Assembly (NCBI GenBank): GCA_910579925.1
Contig: CAJTVY010000003.1
Coordinates: 62,001 to 126,000 of the forward strand
Direction of reading: 5' to 3'
DNA length: 64,000 bases
Source of the DNA: an uncultured Dorea sp.
GTDB lineage: Bacteria; Bacillota; Clostridia; Lachnospirales; Lachnospiraceae
Made by a program: the position numbers and the translations under genes. Below the pieces are notes generated by a model. It saw only the letters and a program-made list of their open reading frames with translations. It did no database searches and had not been told where the DNA came from. Below are positions 17,404 to 26,277 of the stretch, piece by piece. Numbering within the stretch: position 1 is the first letter of the stretch; the number at the start of each line of letters is the position of its first letter.

Positions 17404-18456
17404 ATGCGGAAATACTATGTTGACAATCTACGTTGGATTATCATTTTACTTCTTGTTCCCTACCATGCAGCAATGGCATGGAATGTATGGGGAGAACCAA
17501 ATTACATTTATTTTGAAAGCAATCAAATAATCAGCAGCATTGTGGTATTTTTTAGTCCGTATTTTATGCCGCTTATGTTTTTCATTGCAGGCATTTCCAC
17601 AAGATTTGCGCTACAAAAGCGGACGATCGGACAATATGTGTTGGAAAGGACTAAAAAATTACTGATACCATTTATTTTTGGGACAGTGCTAATTATGCCG
17701 CCTATGACATATATAGCCGATAAATTTAATTATGATTATCAAGGGAATTTATTTCGGCATTATGCTGTTTTCTTTACACATTTTACGGACTTAACAGGTG
17801 CTGACGGCGGTTTTTCGGTTGGACAGTTTTGGTTTATTCTATATCTGTTCCTTATTTCGCTCATTGCTGTTGGAATTATCTTATTACAAAGAAAAATAAT
17901 GCATCTAAAAGAGATTGCTATACCGTTTGTACTGATTTTTCTTTGGGGGTTACCATTACCATTTTTTAGCGGAGTGCTTTCGATAGGCGGAAAAAGCCTT
18001 GTAGAATATACTTACATTTTTCTTGCCGGCTACTATATTTTCTCAAATGATGATGTAATCAACAAAGTAGAAAAATGGAAATGGATTTTCTTGTGTATAG
18101 GTATAACGGCAACGATTTGCAATGTATATATGTTTATTTGGTCAGATATACAGCAAACATTGTTAAATACGATTGCTAAATATGTATCGGAGTGGTCTAT
18201 GATTAGTTCCTTGTTAGGGATTGGAAAAGGGTATTTGAATTTTAACGGGAAAATATCAAAATATCTGTCAGAAAGGTCATATACTTTTTATATTTTTCAT
18301 TTTATTTGGGTGGTGTTGTTCCAATATCTTTTATTTAATGTATGTAGTGATAACATATATTTACTATATGTTTTACCAGTGCTTTTTGCATATGGGGCAA
18401 CGTTGCTTTGTTGTGAGATTTGTAACAGAGTCTCTTTCTTCTCTTTCCTTAGATGA
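17404..18456 (+). CDS. Acyltransferase 3 family membrane protein
   Basis: A 350-residue integral membrane protein of the acyltransferase 3 family (O-acyl transfer to surface sugars or small molecules). The N-terminus RKYYVDNLRWIIILLLVPYH carries the family's conserved Asp-Arg and the active-site-like His in VPYHAAMAW. About ten hydrophobic segments follow, including PLMFFIAGIST. TTG and ATG codons lie upstream at 17371 and 17377, but the ATG at 17404 has AAGGA 11 bases before it and starts directly at the conserved region. The gene is AT-rich compared with the flanking glycosidase genes and is preceded by toxin remnants, suggesting acquisition by transfer. Confidence 0.8.
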   Translation: MRKYYVDNLRWIIILLLVPYHAAMAWNVWGEPNYIYFESNQIISSIVVFFSPYFMPLMFFIAGISTRFALQKRTIGQYVLERTKKLLIPFIFGTVLIMPPMTYIADKFNYDYQGNLFRHYAVFFTHFTDLTGADGGFSVGQFWFILYLFLISLIAVGIILLQRKIMHLKEIAIPFVLIFLWGLPLPFFSGVLSIGGKSLVEYTYIFLAGYYIFSNDDVINKVEKWKWIFLCIGITATICNVYMFIWSDIQQTLLNTIAKYVSEWSMISSLLGIGKGYLNFNGKISKYLSERSYTFYIFHFIWVVLFQYLLFNVCSDNIYLLYVLPVLFAYGATLLCCEICNRVSFFSFLR

Positions 18457-18513
18457 GTTAGTATTTGATTTAGTGCGGCCCCAAATAACTATTCGCCAAT
18501 CACTATTAATATC

Positions 18514-18542
18514 GGAAGAAATCGGCATTAGCCGATTCCTTC
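18514..18542. terminator. Bidirectional terminator between acyltransferase and GH43
   Basis: GGAAGAAATCGGC pairs with GCCGATTCCTTC across ATTA; the AATCGGC/GCCGATT core is perfect. T-rich tracts follow on the plus strand, and the convergent GH43 gene ends 8 bases away. Confidence 0.7.
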
Positions 18543-18549
18543 TCTTTTG

Positions 18550-20157
18550 TTAATAAAAATAATGAAACCAGTCAAAATCCGCATGATTCTTACTTTCGAT
18601 TCCGCAGGATGTAGCATACATCCCCATATATACTCCAGTGAATCCGCCGTTTACGGAGGAACTGAGAAGTGCGGCATCCAGATTCTCCATGGCGCAGATC
18701 ATTTCACGTTCAGAATAACCAAAATAGAAACTGTAAGAGGTTTCATTGCACTGTGCGGAAAGATAGATTCGTTCTGCGTCTTCCACTGGCAGCTCTTTCA
18801 ATACGGAATATGTTCCGAAAGAGGTCTGAGCAATCCGAAGAATCGTCTGTCCTTTTTTCCGTGCCTTGGTAAAAATATAGTTGAACCGGTCATCCTGTAA
18901 AAGTACCAGTCCGGCTTCTTCCCTGTCAGCGGCAGGCGTAAATTCCATAGCAGTCTTTGCCTGGCAGAGTTTATGCTGCTGTCTGCGTCCCACGAAGGAA
19001 GGCGTGGTAATCTCTGAGATGGTTTCCGGCCGCAGCATAAGCCGCAGGAACCCTTTGCGCTCTGAGAGAGAGTAGAAAGGTGTAACCGGCGGATGGATGG
19101 TATTCCAGATCATGGACAAAGTGTCTGACTCAAAATCATCATTGGGATCTGCAAGGGGCGCATAGGCGGCGGGAAGGGAAGGAACCCGTTCCGTAAGGCC
19201 GATCAGTCCGGTCTCATTGTCAAGCCGAAGCCATCCGTCGTCGTCCCAGATGACCGGAGCCATGAATGTTTCACGTCCAAGATTGTAATGGAAATGACCG
19301 CAGCTGTCTGTAGTTGCGATGGTGGAGCCATTGTCGTAAGGACGTACCGCAAGAAGGACCATCCACCATTCCCCATTCTGTGTCTGTACGATGTCCGCAT
19401 GCCCTGTCACGGAGATCTCTGAAAGAGGCGGGAGATGACGGTGGGTTACAATGGGATTCCGGGGACAGATTTCATAGGTTCCGTCTATGGCCGTGCTTCG
19501 TGCCATCATGACACTATGGTTGACGAACGTTCCGCCTTCGGCCACCAGCAGATAGTAGTAACCGTCTTTTTTGTAAATATGAGGCGCTTCCAGCCATTTA
19601 TTCCGAGACTGATTCCCATCCCATAATATACGACGTTCACCTTTAAACTGGAAGGTCTGAGGATCCAGTTCGCAGAGATAGATTCCGTGGTGTCCCGTAA
19701 ATAGCGCTTCTGAACAGATGAAATTTCCCACATACCACATGGAACCATCGTCATCGAAGAAGAGACTGGAATCAATACCGTCTGCATTTTCTACAAAAAC
19801 AGGATCGCTCCAGGGGCCTGCCGGATCTCTGGCCGTAATGATATAGTTGTCTCTTTTCGCTTCCCTTCCGCCGGAAACAAAAGTGTTGATGATAAAGTAG
19901 GTTCCCTGGTGATACCGTATGGTGGGCGCCCATAAGCCGAGAGAAGTCTCGCAGTTCTGGTAATCAAGCTGGCCGGGGCGTTCAATTCCGTGGCCGATCT
20001 GCTCCCAGTGGATCAGATCACGGCTGTGGAAGACGGGAATTCCCGGAAAATAGACAAACGAAGAAGTTACCATATAATAATCTTCTCCGACCCTGCAGAT
20101 GGACGGATCCGGGTAGAAGCCGGAAAGCAGGGGATTCTGAAATGTTTTTTTCATCAT
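18550..20157 (-). CDS. Glycoside hydrolase family 43 (beta-xylosidase/arabinofuranosidase)
   Basis: A 535-residue GH43 enzyme. The five-bladed propeller shows the general-base aspartate in NPLLSGFYPDPSICRVGEDY, the middle aspartate in ADGIDSSLFFDDDG and the catalytic glutamate in KWLEAPHIYKKDGYYYLL. From about residue 335 a C-terminal beta-sandwich of the GH43_C2 type follows. No signal peptide is seen, so it should act on imported oligosaccharides with the GH3 enzyme. The start opens MMKKTFQNP with AGGAGG upstream. It follows the YesL-like gene on the minus strand and probably shares its promoter. Confidence 0.92.
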   Translation of the reverse strand: MMKKTFQNPLLSGFYPDPSICRVGEDYYMVTSSFVYFPGIPVFHSRDLIHWEQIGHGIERPGQLDYQNCETSLGLWAPTIRYHQGTYFIINTFVSGGREAKRDNYIITARDPAGPWSDPVFVENADGIDSSLFFDDDGSMWYVGNFICSEALFTGHHGIYLCELDPQTFQFKGERRILWDGNQSRNKWLEAPHIYKKDGYYYLLVAEGGTFVNHSVMMARSTAIDGTYEICPRNPIVTHRHLPPLSEISVTGHADIVQTQNGEWWMVLLAVRPYDNGSTIATTDSCGHFHYNLGRETFMAPVIWDDDGWLRLDNETGLIGLTERVPSLPAAYAPLADPNDDFESDTLSMIWNTIHPPVTPFYSLSERKGFLRLMLRPETISEITTPSFVGRRQQHKLCQAKTAMEFTPAADREEAGLVLLQDDRFNYIFTKARKKGQTILRIAQTSFGTYSVLKELPVEDAERIYLSAQCNETSYSFYFGYSEREMICAMENLDAALLSSSVNGGFTGVYMGMYATSCGIESKNHADFDWFHYFY

Positions 20158-20190
20158 AGATTTTCTCCTCCTATTATTCAGTGAATCGGT

Positions 20191-20838
20191 TTACCAGTCC
20201 GTTTCTTTTTTCTCCATATAGCGGATAAATATCCGGTTCAGACAATAAGAACTAAGAAACGTAAGCAGGGCAAAACCGATCAGTATCCAGAACAGCATGG
20301 AAAACTTTAGGATTCTTGTGCTGATTCCAAAGCTGACCGCCAGAGGCAGTGCCATGATCAGATAAGAAGCCAGTACCCATGGAAAATGGGAGACGATCAT
20401 TACGAACCCATTTCTGGCAATCTTAAAAAAGGTATTCTGGAATGTGGCAGTCAGCGGAAATACGAACAGGAAATACAGGCTGTACAGGATTCCAAGCGTC
20501 CATGTGATTACGGTATAGATCTGTATCATCCTGCCGCCGTTTACGGCAGCAGCTACAAAAAGCACCCGTAATTGAAAAAAAAGTATCAGTTCGATCAGCC
20601 AAAATGCGGTGGCCTGTTTGAAATTGTTCTTAAAATCTTTGAAAAATCCCTGAATGATGTATCCTTCTTCGTTTCGCGCCATTTTCAGCGTGATGGAATA
20701 AAGGGCGGTTATGGCTGCCCCGATAGTAAAGACGGGGATACAGGTAAGGATAAATACAAAATTCAGTAAGACCAGTTCGGTCAGACGGTTCAGCGCCCGT
20801 GAAAACCGGCTGTCATAATTCATAAAGCCAAACTTCAA
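20191..20838 (-). CDS. YesL-like DUF624 membrane protein
   Basis: A 215-residue membrane protein with about five hydrophobic helices. The N-terminus (FMNYDSRFSRALNRLTELV, then LLNFVFILTCIPVFTIG) is typical of the DUF624/YesL family, which accompanies YesM/YesN-controlled sugar loci; the biochemical role is unknown. The frame is open further upstream, but AGGAGGAG lies 7 bases before the TTG at 20838, which I take as the start. It is the first gene of the minus-strand unit with GH43. Confidence 0.8.
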   Translation of the reverse strand: MKFGFMNYDSRFSRALNRLTELVLLNFVFILTCIPVFTIGAAITALYSITLKMARNEEGYIIQGFFKDFKNNFKQATAFWLIELILFFQLRVLFVAAAVNGGRMIQIYTVITWTLGILYSLYFLFVFPLTATFQNTFFKIARNGFVMIVSHFPWVLASYLIMALPLAVSFGISTRILKFSMLFWILIGFALLTFLSSYCLNRIFIRYMEKKETDW

Positions 20839-21175
20839 GGCGGTTCTCCTCCTCTTTTTATCGCAGTGAAACTTGTACGGTATCAGATCTGAAACGTACA
20901 GGTTATTTAGTAGTATATCAGTAAAAAAACAGACAGACAAGCAAAACGGGGGATTGTACATAGAATTCCAGAAAATGTGATGAATATTTAAGATTAGAAT
21001 GATTTCGAATTATAAAGTGAGACAATATTTTAGAAGCAAATGTGTAGATATGAAACTTGTTTTGAAGACTATGCTGTGTTATTCTGTTTATACTCATAAA
21101 AAAGCACTCCGTGTGCTTTAATAGATACATAAGTTTAAAATAATTCCAGATTGAGAAAGAAAAGGAGGCTATGAC
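20839..21175. promoter_or_regulatory. Intergenic region with the yesL-GH43 promoter and an imperfect palindrome
   Basis: On the minus strand TTGTCT (20935-20940) and TATACT (20912-20917) are 17 bases apart, a good promoter for the YesL-GH43 unit. Downstream of it, at 20874-20901, an imperfect palindrome centred on TCAGATCTGA with outer GTAC arms lies in the leader and could be an operator. At 21101-21119 AAAGCAC/GTGCTTT with a T-run on the minus strand looks like a terminator reading leftward, although no minus-strand gene lies to its right before 22.8 kb. I see no gene here. Confidence 0.5.
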
Positions 21176-22390
21176 ATGACAATTAACAATTCGTTATTTG
21201 ATCCGATTACAAATTCTGAAGATGAGATGATAAAGAGAGCTGGAATAAATAGAATCCAGGCTGCCTTTTATCTTAGGGCATATATTATAGCACGCTTACT
21301 TTTTTGTCATGAATTGGTGATCAGTGATTCATCCGTTAACTTGAATAGAGCGTTAAGAACGTTAATTTCAGCCGATGAAAATAAAGGAATTTATGATTTG
21401 CGCAAAGAACTGAGTGATTTTAAGTATTTAATTGAAAACGGAAATATAAAGCTGGCTGCAAGAGATATTTATAAAGATAATTTTTCCGAAAGTCTGCGTA
21501 ATGCGCAAAATAACAAGAAGCGTGTAGATCTGCCTGGAAAAGCATACACTGAATTAATTGATGGAATTTGTAGAGAAGAGAATATTTATTGGTGGAATGC
21601 AGAACGAGTTTCGCAAATGTTTACCCAAAAAATCAGAGATGAACTAAAAAAAGAATGTGCTGACTATATAAATATATTTTTAAAGGATCTCTCGAATCGC
21701 TTAAGTGACCAGGAAATACTTACTTACAATATGGTAAAAAATGAAGTTCTTAAGAAATACAATGAAACAAGCCAGGAATTTATAACAGTCCGCAGTATGC
21801 TGAGGGAGGCTTATGATTATAATGTGCCGGAAGTTCTTGGGATGGATTATTCCAGAGGTTTCGATATTTCAAAAAGGATTGACAGAAAATATTTTGAAGT
21901 GAATCCTACTGAAAAATATGAATTTTCCTGGAAATATAAAATGAATGTTCATGCGCTTGCGGCACTTCCGGCAGATTGCCTAAAATATGCATGGAACTCT
22001 AGCCAATATAGGAATTATGAAGAGGCAATGTTGCAATATGTGATAGGTTCCATTAAGTTCGATAAAGTTCTTGTTTGTCTGACAGATTATCTGGATTACA
22101 TAGATCGTCTGCTTGTTGAGTTTTATAACCGTGGAATTCCAGGCAGCGCTCCGAAAAACATTATTGCTCGTATTCTGGAATATAGAAATCCTGTCCGGAA
22201 AACACCAGAAATAGTAAATACATTTCTAATGGCTTATGATGCCAAAGAGCTTATAGATGATATTACAATAAATCCGAAGATGGGTATTTTCAACTTTTTG
22301 ATGGCGACTGTTATTCCCAACTTAATAATAAAAGGATTCGAACATCACACCGCTTTAACTCGAATAGATCATGCAATAATTAAATTATGA
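21176..22390 (+). CDS. Unrecognised 404-residue protein
   Basis: I do not recognise this family. The protein is predicted largely helical, rich in Lys, Glu, Asn, Ile and Tyr, with no signal peptide; a short hydrophobic stretch (MGIFNFLMATVIPNLIIKG) lies near the C-terminus. Basic, charged segments (QKIRDELKKECADYINIF) could form coiled coils. AAAGGAGG stands 8 bases before the ATG, and coding quality is good throughout, so it is a real gene. It is AT-rich compared with the xylan locus to its left and adjoins a DNA repair islet, so an accessory or defence role is conceivable but unsupported. Confidence 0.75.
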   Translation: MTINNSLFDPITNSEDEMIKRAGINRIQAAFYLRAYIIARLLFCHELVISDSSVNLNRALRTLISADENKGIYDLRKELSDFKYLIENGNIKLAARDIYKDNFSESLRNAQNNKKRVDLPGKAYTELIDGICREENIYWWNAERVSQMFTQKIRDELKKECADYINIFLKDLSNRLSDQEILTYNMVKNEVLKKYNETSQEFITVRSMLREAYDYNVPEVLGMDYSRGFDISKRIDRKYFEVNPTEKYEFSWKYKMNVHALAALPADCLKYAWNSSQYRNYEEAMLQYVIGSIKFDKVLVCLTDYLDYIDRLLVEFYNRGIPGSAPKNIIARILEYRNPVRKTPEIVNTFLMAYDAKELIDDITINPKMGIFNFLMATVIPNLIIKGFEHHTALTRIDHAIIKL

Positions 22391-22450
22391 GATTTTATCA
22401 ACAAGAACTTAATATTTTATCCGGGGGGATTGCTTCACTGGACAATTAAG

Positions 22451-22667
22451 AGGATATTATTTACAGTTAAAAACAAACATAGGTTCTGATAAATGTTATT
22501 GGAACCTATGTTTTTTTTTCGTCGATGAACAAACCGGCAGATTTCTGCGAGGCATTAACCTGGTTAGAGTCGGTAAATAGCAAGAGAATAGGAAGGAGAT
22601 AGACCCGCATATGGCAGGAAATACTCATACTTATATTGCAATAGATCTGAAATCCTTCTATTTATGA
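22451..22667 (+). pseudogene. Truncated duplicate of the Y-family polymerase promoter and first codons
   Basis: Bases 22611-22661 are identical to the first 17 codons of the polymerase gene at 23774 (MAGNTHTYIAIDLKSFY) and are then closed by TTA TGA. Upstream, 22451-22513 resembles the polymerase promoter region: the same AGGATATT and TACAGTT context and two LexA-like boxes (22474-22487 and 22500-22513). The -10 has drifted from TATAAT to TAAATG. This is a cut-off second copy, separated from the intact one by the AlkD-like gene. Confidence 0.85.
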
Positions 22668-22718
22668 ATGAACAGAGATAGCTATTACTATTCACAGACA
22701 CTTCACACACATGCGCAA

Positions 22719-22760
22719 AATCATGCCGGGAAATCGCTACTTCAGATTCCCGGCATGATT
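22719..22760 (-). terminator. Terminator of the AlkD-like gene
   Basis: A perfect 14-bp stem (AATCATGCCGGGAA / TTCCCGGCATGATT) with a 14-base loop, followed by TTTT on the minus strand. It lies about 30 bases beyond the stop of the AlkD-like gene. Confidence 0.7.
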
Positions 22761-22790
22761 CATAGACAGCAATGTATCATATTCTGGCAA

Positions 22791-23519
22791 TTATTTCTGA
22801 TTCCTTCTTCCATGTTTGATAATCCACTCTTGAGCCTTACTTTGTTCCGTTTTCTTCCATTGTGAAATAATAAAATCTGCTTTTTCCGGTGCTTCTTTAT
22901 ATAAGTCATTGAGATTATTCCCCACACTTTTCTGAACAAATTTTTCCGAGTCATCTTTTAAGTTTGTAAGAATCACAGTATATCTTTCAAATTCATCCAA
23001 TGCAACCAATAATTTTTGTGACCAGGGGAGTCGTATTCTGACTCCTTCGCTTGCAAGTCTCCGAACATGGACATTTTTATCGGTTGTCCATTTTATTAAC
23101 TCGTCCATCACTTCTTTAGGGTGTTTTTCCAGCAAAGGACGAATAGCGTATTCTCCGGTAAACCTTTTCGTTAATTCTTTCAAAAAAGAAAGTGATAAAA
23201 TCCAATTCTCATTTCCGTATCGTTCAACATATCTGCCGACAGGCCATAGCCACCATCCAAAATTAAACATTCCTTGAGATTGTTTTAACTCTGGCCCCAG
23301 CAGATTAAAAAATATTTGGATATTTTTTGAGTAGTCTTCAGGCATGCTTTCTTGCATCGCATCTACAATAAAATCAAGCCTTGCATATAATTCTTTGTCA
23401 TCTAGCCTGCCGATCAGGGAATGACAAAAGGTTTTTTCATCAAAGTCTGGCATCACTGAAAGTATTTTTTGAGAAAGACTGAAAATGTAATCGTCATTAT
23501 AATGGTCTTTATGTTTCAT
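22791..23519 (-). CDS. DNA alkylation repair protein, AlkD/AlkC-like HEAT-repeat family
   Basis: A 242-residue helical-repeat protein with family signatures of alkylpurine DNA glycosylases of the AlkC/AlkD type: WWLWPVGRYVERYG, RFTGEYAIRPLLEKHP, NVHVRRLASEGVRIRLPW and FVQKSVGNNLNDLYKEAP. These proteins remove N3/N7-alkylated bases without base flipping. An ATG at 23654 gives a longer frame, but AAGGAG stands before the ATG at 23519 and the longer form would run through the SOS-like promoter of the neighbouring gene. It is transcribed away from the polymerase gene and sits between the two polymerase promoter copies. Confidence 0.8.
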   Translation of the reverse strand: MKHKDHYNDDYIFSLSQKILSVMPDFDEKTFCHSLIGRLDDKELYARLDFIVDAMQESMPEDYSKNIQIFFNLLGPELKQSQGMFNFGWWLWPVGRYVERYGNENWILSLSFLKELTKRFTGEYAIRPLLEKHPKEVMDELIKWTTDKNVHVRRLASEGVRIRLPWSQKLLVALDEFERYTVILTNLKDDSEKFVQKSVGNNLNDLYKEAPEKADFIISQWKKTEQSKAQEWIIKHGRRNQK

Positions 23520-23644
23520 ACCTGTTTGCTCCTTGTGAAATAATATATCCATTGTAACATACAGACAATTCATATGTAAATTCGATTTATGTAAATGATA
23601 TTTCAATAGGCATCGGACACTTTTTGAAAGGATATTTTTTACAG

Positions 23645-23693
23645 TTGAAAACAAACGTAAGTTCTGTTATAATTCAATTAGAACTTATGTTTG
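23645..23693 (+). promoter_or_regulatory. Promoter flanked by two LexA-like SOS boxes
   Basis: TTGAAA (23645-23650) and TATAAT (23668-23673) are exactly 17 bases apart. CAAACGTAAGTTCT (23652-23665) lies in the spacer and AGAACTTATGTTTG (23680-23693) just after the -10. Each matches the Gram-positive LexA consensus CGAACRNRYGTTYC at 11 of 14 positions. A repressor bound at both would bracket the -10, so the polymerase operon should be DNA-damage inducible. Confidence 0.75.
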
Positions 23694-23773
23694 TCTTCTG
23701 GATATGGAATAAATGACTGGTGAATCAGAACAGAATGTGGTATGAATAGAAATAGGATAGGAAGGTAATGGAT

Positions 23774-25303
23774 ATGGCAGGAAATACTCATACTTATATT
23801 GCAATAGATCTGAAATCCTTCTATGCTTCAGTAGAATGTGTGGAGAGAGGTTTAGATCCTATGACGACAAACCTTGTAGTCGCAGACCTGACCCGTACGG
23901 AGAAGACGATCTGTCTGGCGGTGTCCCCGTCTCTGAAGGCCTATGGGATTTCGGGAAGAGCAAGGCTGTTTGAGGTGGTACAGCGGGTTCGGGAAGTGAA
24001 TGCGAAGAGATTGAGCCAGGCGCCGAACCGGCAGTTTGACGGTTCTTCTTACGATGATATACAATTGAAGGCATCGCCTTCAAAGGCTCTTGATTATATT
24101 GTCGCGCCGCCAAGGATGGCCCACTATATTGATTACAGTACCAGGATCTACGATATTTATCTGAAATACGTGGCGCCTGAGGATTGCCATGTATATTCCA
24201 TTGACGAGATTATGATGGATGTTACCCATTATCTGGACACGTATCAGATGTCGGCCCGGGAACTGGCTGGAAAGATAATCCGGGATATCCATGCGTCAAC
24301 GGGGATTACGGCAACAGCCGGAATCGGGACGAACCTGTATCTGTGTAAAGTTGCCATGGACATTGTGGCAAAGCATATTCCGCCGGATCAAAACGGGGTG
24401 CGGATTGCGAATCTGACGGAGAAGAGTTACCGGAGGATTCTGTGGGCGCACCAGCCTATTACAGACTTCTGGAGGGTGGGGCACGGATATGCGAAGAAGC
24501 TCAGAGAGCATGGTATGTATACCATGGGAGATGTAGCCCGGTGTTCTGTCGGGAAGACGGGAGAGTACTATAACGAAGACCTGCTCTATAAATTATTCGG
24601 AGTGAATGCGGAACTTTTGATCGACCACGCATGGGGGTGGGAGCCGTGTACTATGGCGGATATCAAGAACTATAAGCCCGGCGCCAGCAGTATGGGTTCT
24701 GGCCAGGTGCTGCATTGTCCTTACACAGCGGATCAGGCACGGGTGGTCGTCCGTGAGATGACGGAATCGCTGGTACTGGATCTGGTGGATAAGCGCCTGG
24801 TTACGGACCAGATGGTCCTGACGGTGGGCTATGACCGGGAGAATCTGTCGGATCCTGGATTTAAGAAGTCCTGTCAGGGAGAGATTAAGACGGACCGTTA
24901 CGGACGGAGTGTTCCTAAGCATGCCCACGGAACGGTGAATCTGGGGACTGGGACGTCTTCTACAAAACGGATTGTAGAGGCAGTTCTGGGATTGTATGAC
25001 AGGATTATTCAGAAGAATTTTCTGGTCAGAAGGATCTCGATAGGAGCCGGTCATGTAGTGGATGAAAGTTCTGTCAGAAGCGAGCCTGTATTTGAGCAGC
25101 TTGACCTTTTTACAGATTATGCAGCTTTACAGAAAGAACAGGAAGAAAAAGAGGCAGAATTTAAGAAGGAGAGGAAATTGCAGCAGGCAGTGCTGGACAT
25201 CAAGAGGAAGTATGGGAAGAATGCGATTCTGAAAGGAACGAACCTGTTAGAAGGCGCCACGGCGATGGAACGAAACCGGCAGATTGGAGGACACAGGGCA
25301 TGA
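23774..25303 (+). CDS. Y-family translesion DNA polymerase (UvrX/UmuC-like)
   Basis: A 509-residue error-prone polymerase. The first catalytic aspartate lies in AIDLKSFYASVE (Asp12) and the second acidic pair in YSIDE (Asp144, Glu145), followed by GIGTNLYLCKVAMDIVAKH and the little-finger region. It ends with a C-terminal segment containing EQLDLF, which resembles a beta-clamp binding motif. I place the start at the second ATG (23774) because AGGAAGG then has an 8-base spacing and the truncated duplicate begins at the same codon. It overlaps the yolD-like gene (ATGA), the standard partner of Firmicutes UvrX/PolY2 polymerases, and has an SOS-type promoter. Confidence 0.93.
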   Translation: MAGNTHTYIAIDLKSFYASVECVERGLDPMTTNLVVADLTRTEKTICLAVSPSLKAYGISGRARLFEVVQRVREVNAKRLSQAPNRQFDGSSYDDIQLKASPSKALDYIVAPPRMAHYIDYSTRIYDIYLKYVAPEDCHVYSIDEIMMDVTHYLDTYQMSARELAGKIIRDIHASTGITATAGIGTNLYLCKVAMDIVAKHIPPDQNGVRIANLTEKSYRRILWAHQPITDFWRVGHGYAKKLREHGMYTMGDVARCSVGKTGEYYNEDLLYKLFGVNAELLIDHAWGWEPCTMADIKNYKPGASSMGSGQVLHCPYTADQARVVVREMTESLVLDLVDKRLVTDQMVLTVGYDRENLSDPGFKKSCQGEIKTDRYGRSVPKHAHGTVNLGTGTSSTKRIVEAVLGLYDRIIQKNFLVRRISIGAGHVVDESSVRSEPVFEQLDLFTDYAALQKEQEEKEAEFKKERKLQQAVLDIKRKYGKNAILKGTNLLEGATAMERNRQIGGHRA

Positions 25304-25743
25304 AAGAAAAGTTTCTGAATCATCAAGAGATCTACAAATATAAAGATATGATTGATCTGCCCCGTCCTGTGTCCAGGACCCACCCGCAGATGCCAGTGAA
25401 GGACAGAGCGGCGCAGTTTGCGCCCTTTGCTGCCCTTAACGGACACTATGAGGCGGTGAGGGAGACTGAGAGGATTACGCAGGAGAGGATAGAACTGGAT
25501 GAATACTGTAAAGCGGCGTTAGACGGGAAGCTTAAAAAGCTCCGGGAAGGACTGGGGACAAAAGAGACTGTTACGATCACATATTTCGTGCCAGATGTCT
25601 TGAAGAAGGGCGGTTCTTATGTGACGGTAACTGGATGTGTGAAGAAGATTGACGAATATGAGCGGATTCTGATCTTGTCTGATGGCACAAGGATACCGGT
25701 TGATGAGGTGACGGCTATAGAGGATTTCACAATGAAATTTTAA
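25300..25743 (+). CDS. YolD-like protein
   Basis: A 147-residue member of the YolD-like family, recognised by the N-terminal block VKDRAAQFAPFAALNGHYEAV and a C-terminal OB/SH3-like beta region (YVTVTGCVKKIDEYERILIL, then GTRIPVDEV). YolD proteins are encoded with Y-family polymerases in Firmicutes and are thought to modulate them. The ATG overlaps the polymerase stop, so the pair is cotranslated and shares the SOS-like promoter. Confidence 0.88.
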   Translation: MKEKFLNHQEIYKYKDMIDLPRPVSRTHPQMPVKDRAAQFAPFAALNGHYEAVRETERITQERIELDEYCKAALDGKLKKLREGLGTKETVTITYFVPDVLKKGGSYVTVTGCVKKIDEYERILILSDGTRIPVDEVTAIEDFTMKF

Positions 25744-26273
25744 TCATTACAAACCCAAAGGATTAGTGAAAACGAAACGAAGTCTGACAGTTCCTATCTT
25801 TAGGTTTGTTTTGATCGTGCACCTAAAGTATTTCAAGAATTTCAAAGAATTGTGTCCTTTTTTGGGCGTTTCTTTTTTGTGTATTAAACATAATAATTCA
25901 GGCTGTGGGAAATAGCCTGCCATATCGGGCAGAGCTTGCACACTGTGCATACTATATTTTCTCTGAATATTTCAAAGATTGTCAGGGAGAATCGTTAGAA
26001 GCAATAAATGAGACAATTTCGTATGATGACAGGAATGCAGAGTATTATGTGGAACGAGGGAAATTATTGATCGAGATTTATGATAAGCTGGTAGTAGTAG
26101 AATAAAATCTAAATTTCCACTATTTTAAAACCAAATTCAATACAGGTTATAGATCAATCCTAAAAAGTTTATTAAAAATTTTAGAAATAAGTTTCACTTG
26201 AAAAGATATAAAATAGCATAAAAGGAACAAAATTCCCTTAAAGAGCTCTATATATTGAAAAATATATAGAGCG
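25744..26273. other. Gene-poor stretch with hairpins and one doubtful small frame
   Basis: After yolD there is a hairpin CTTTAGGT/ACCTAAAG (25798-25828) and a weaker terminator-like structure with T-runs (about 25843-25878). A 66-codon frame at 25905-26105 starts with GTG, has no clear ribosome binding site, and reads SLPYRAELAHCAYYIFSEYF; it could be a remnant of a larger gene, since the frame is open upstream. At 26245-26272 GCTCTATATATT and AATATATAGAGC form a perfect 12-bp stem closed by GAAA, just before the SLH promoter. Confidence 0.45.
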
Positions 26274-26277
26274 TGTA

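Noticed and set aside
22668..22865. A 65-codon frame right after the truncated polymerase start
   Set aside because: It runs through a perfect terminator stem and shows no recognisable protein features; it follows the duplication breakpoint by chance.
25905..26105. A 66-codon GTG-started frame as a real small gene
   Set aside because: No ribosome binding site and no family; the frame is open upstream, so it may be a remnant. Mentioned only within the gap description.
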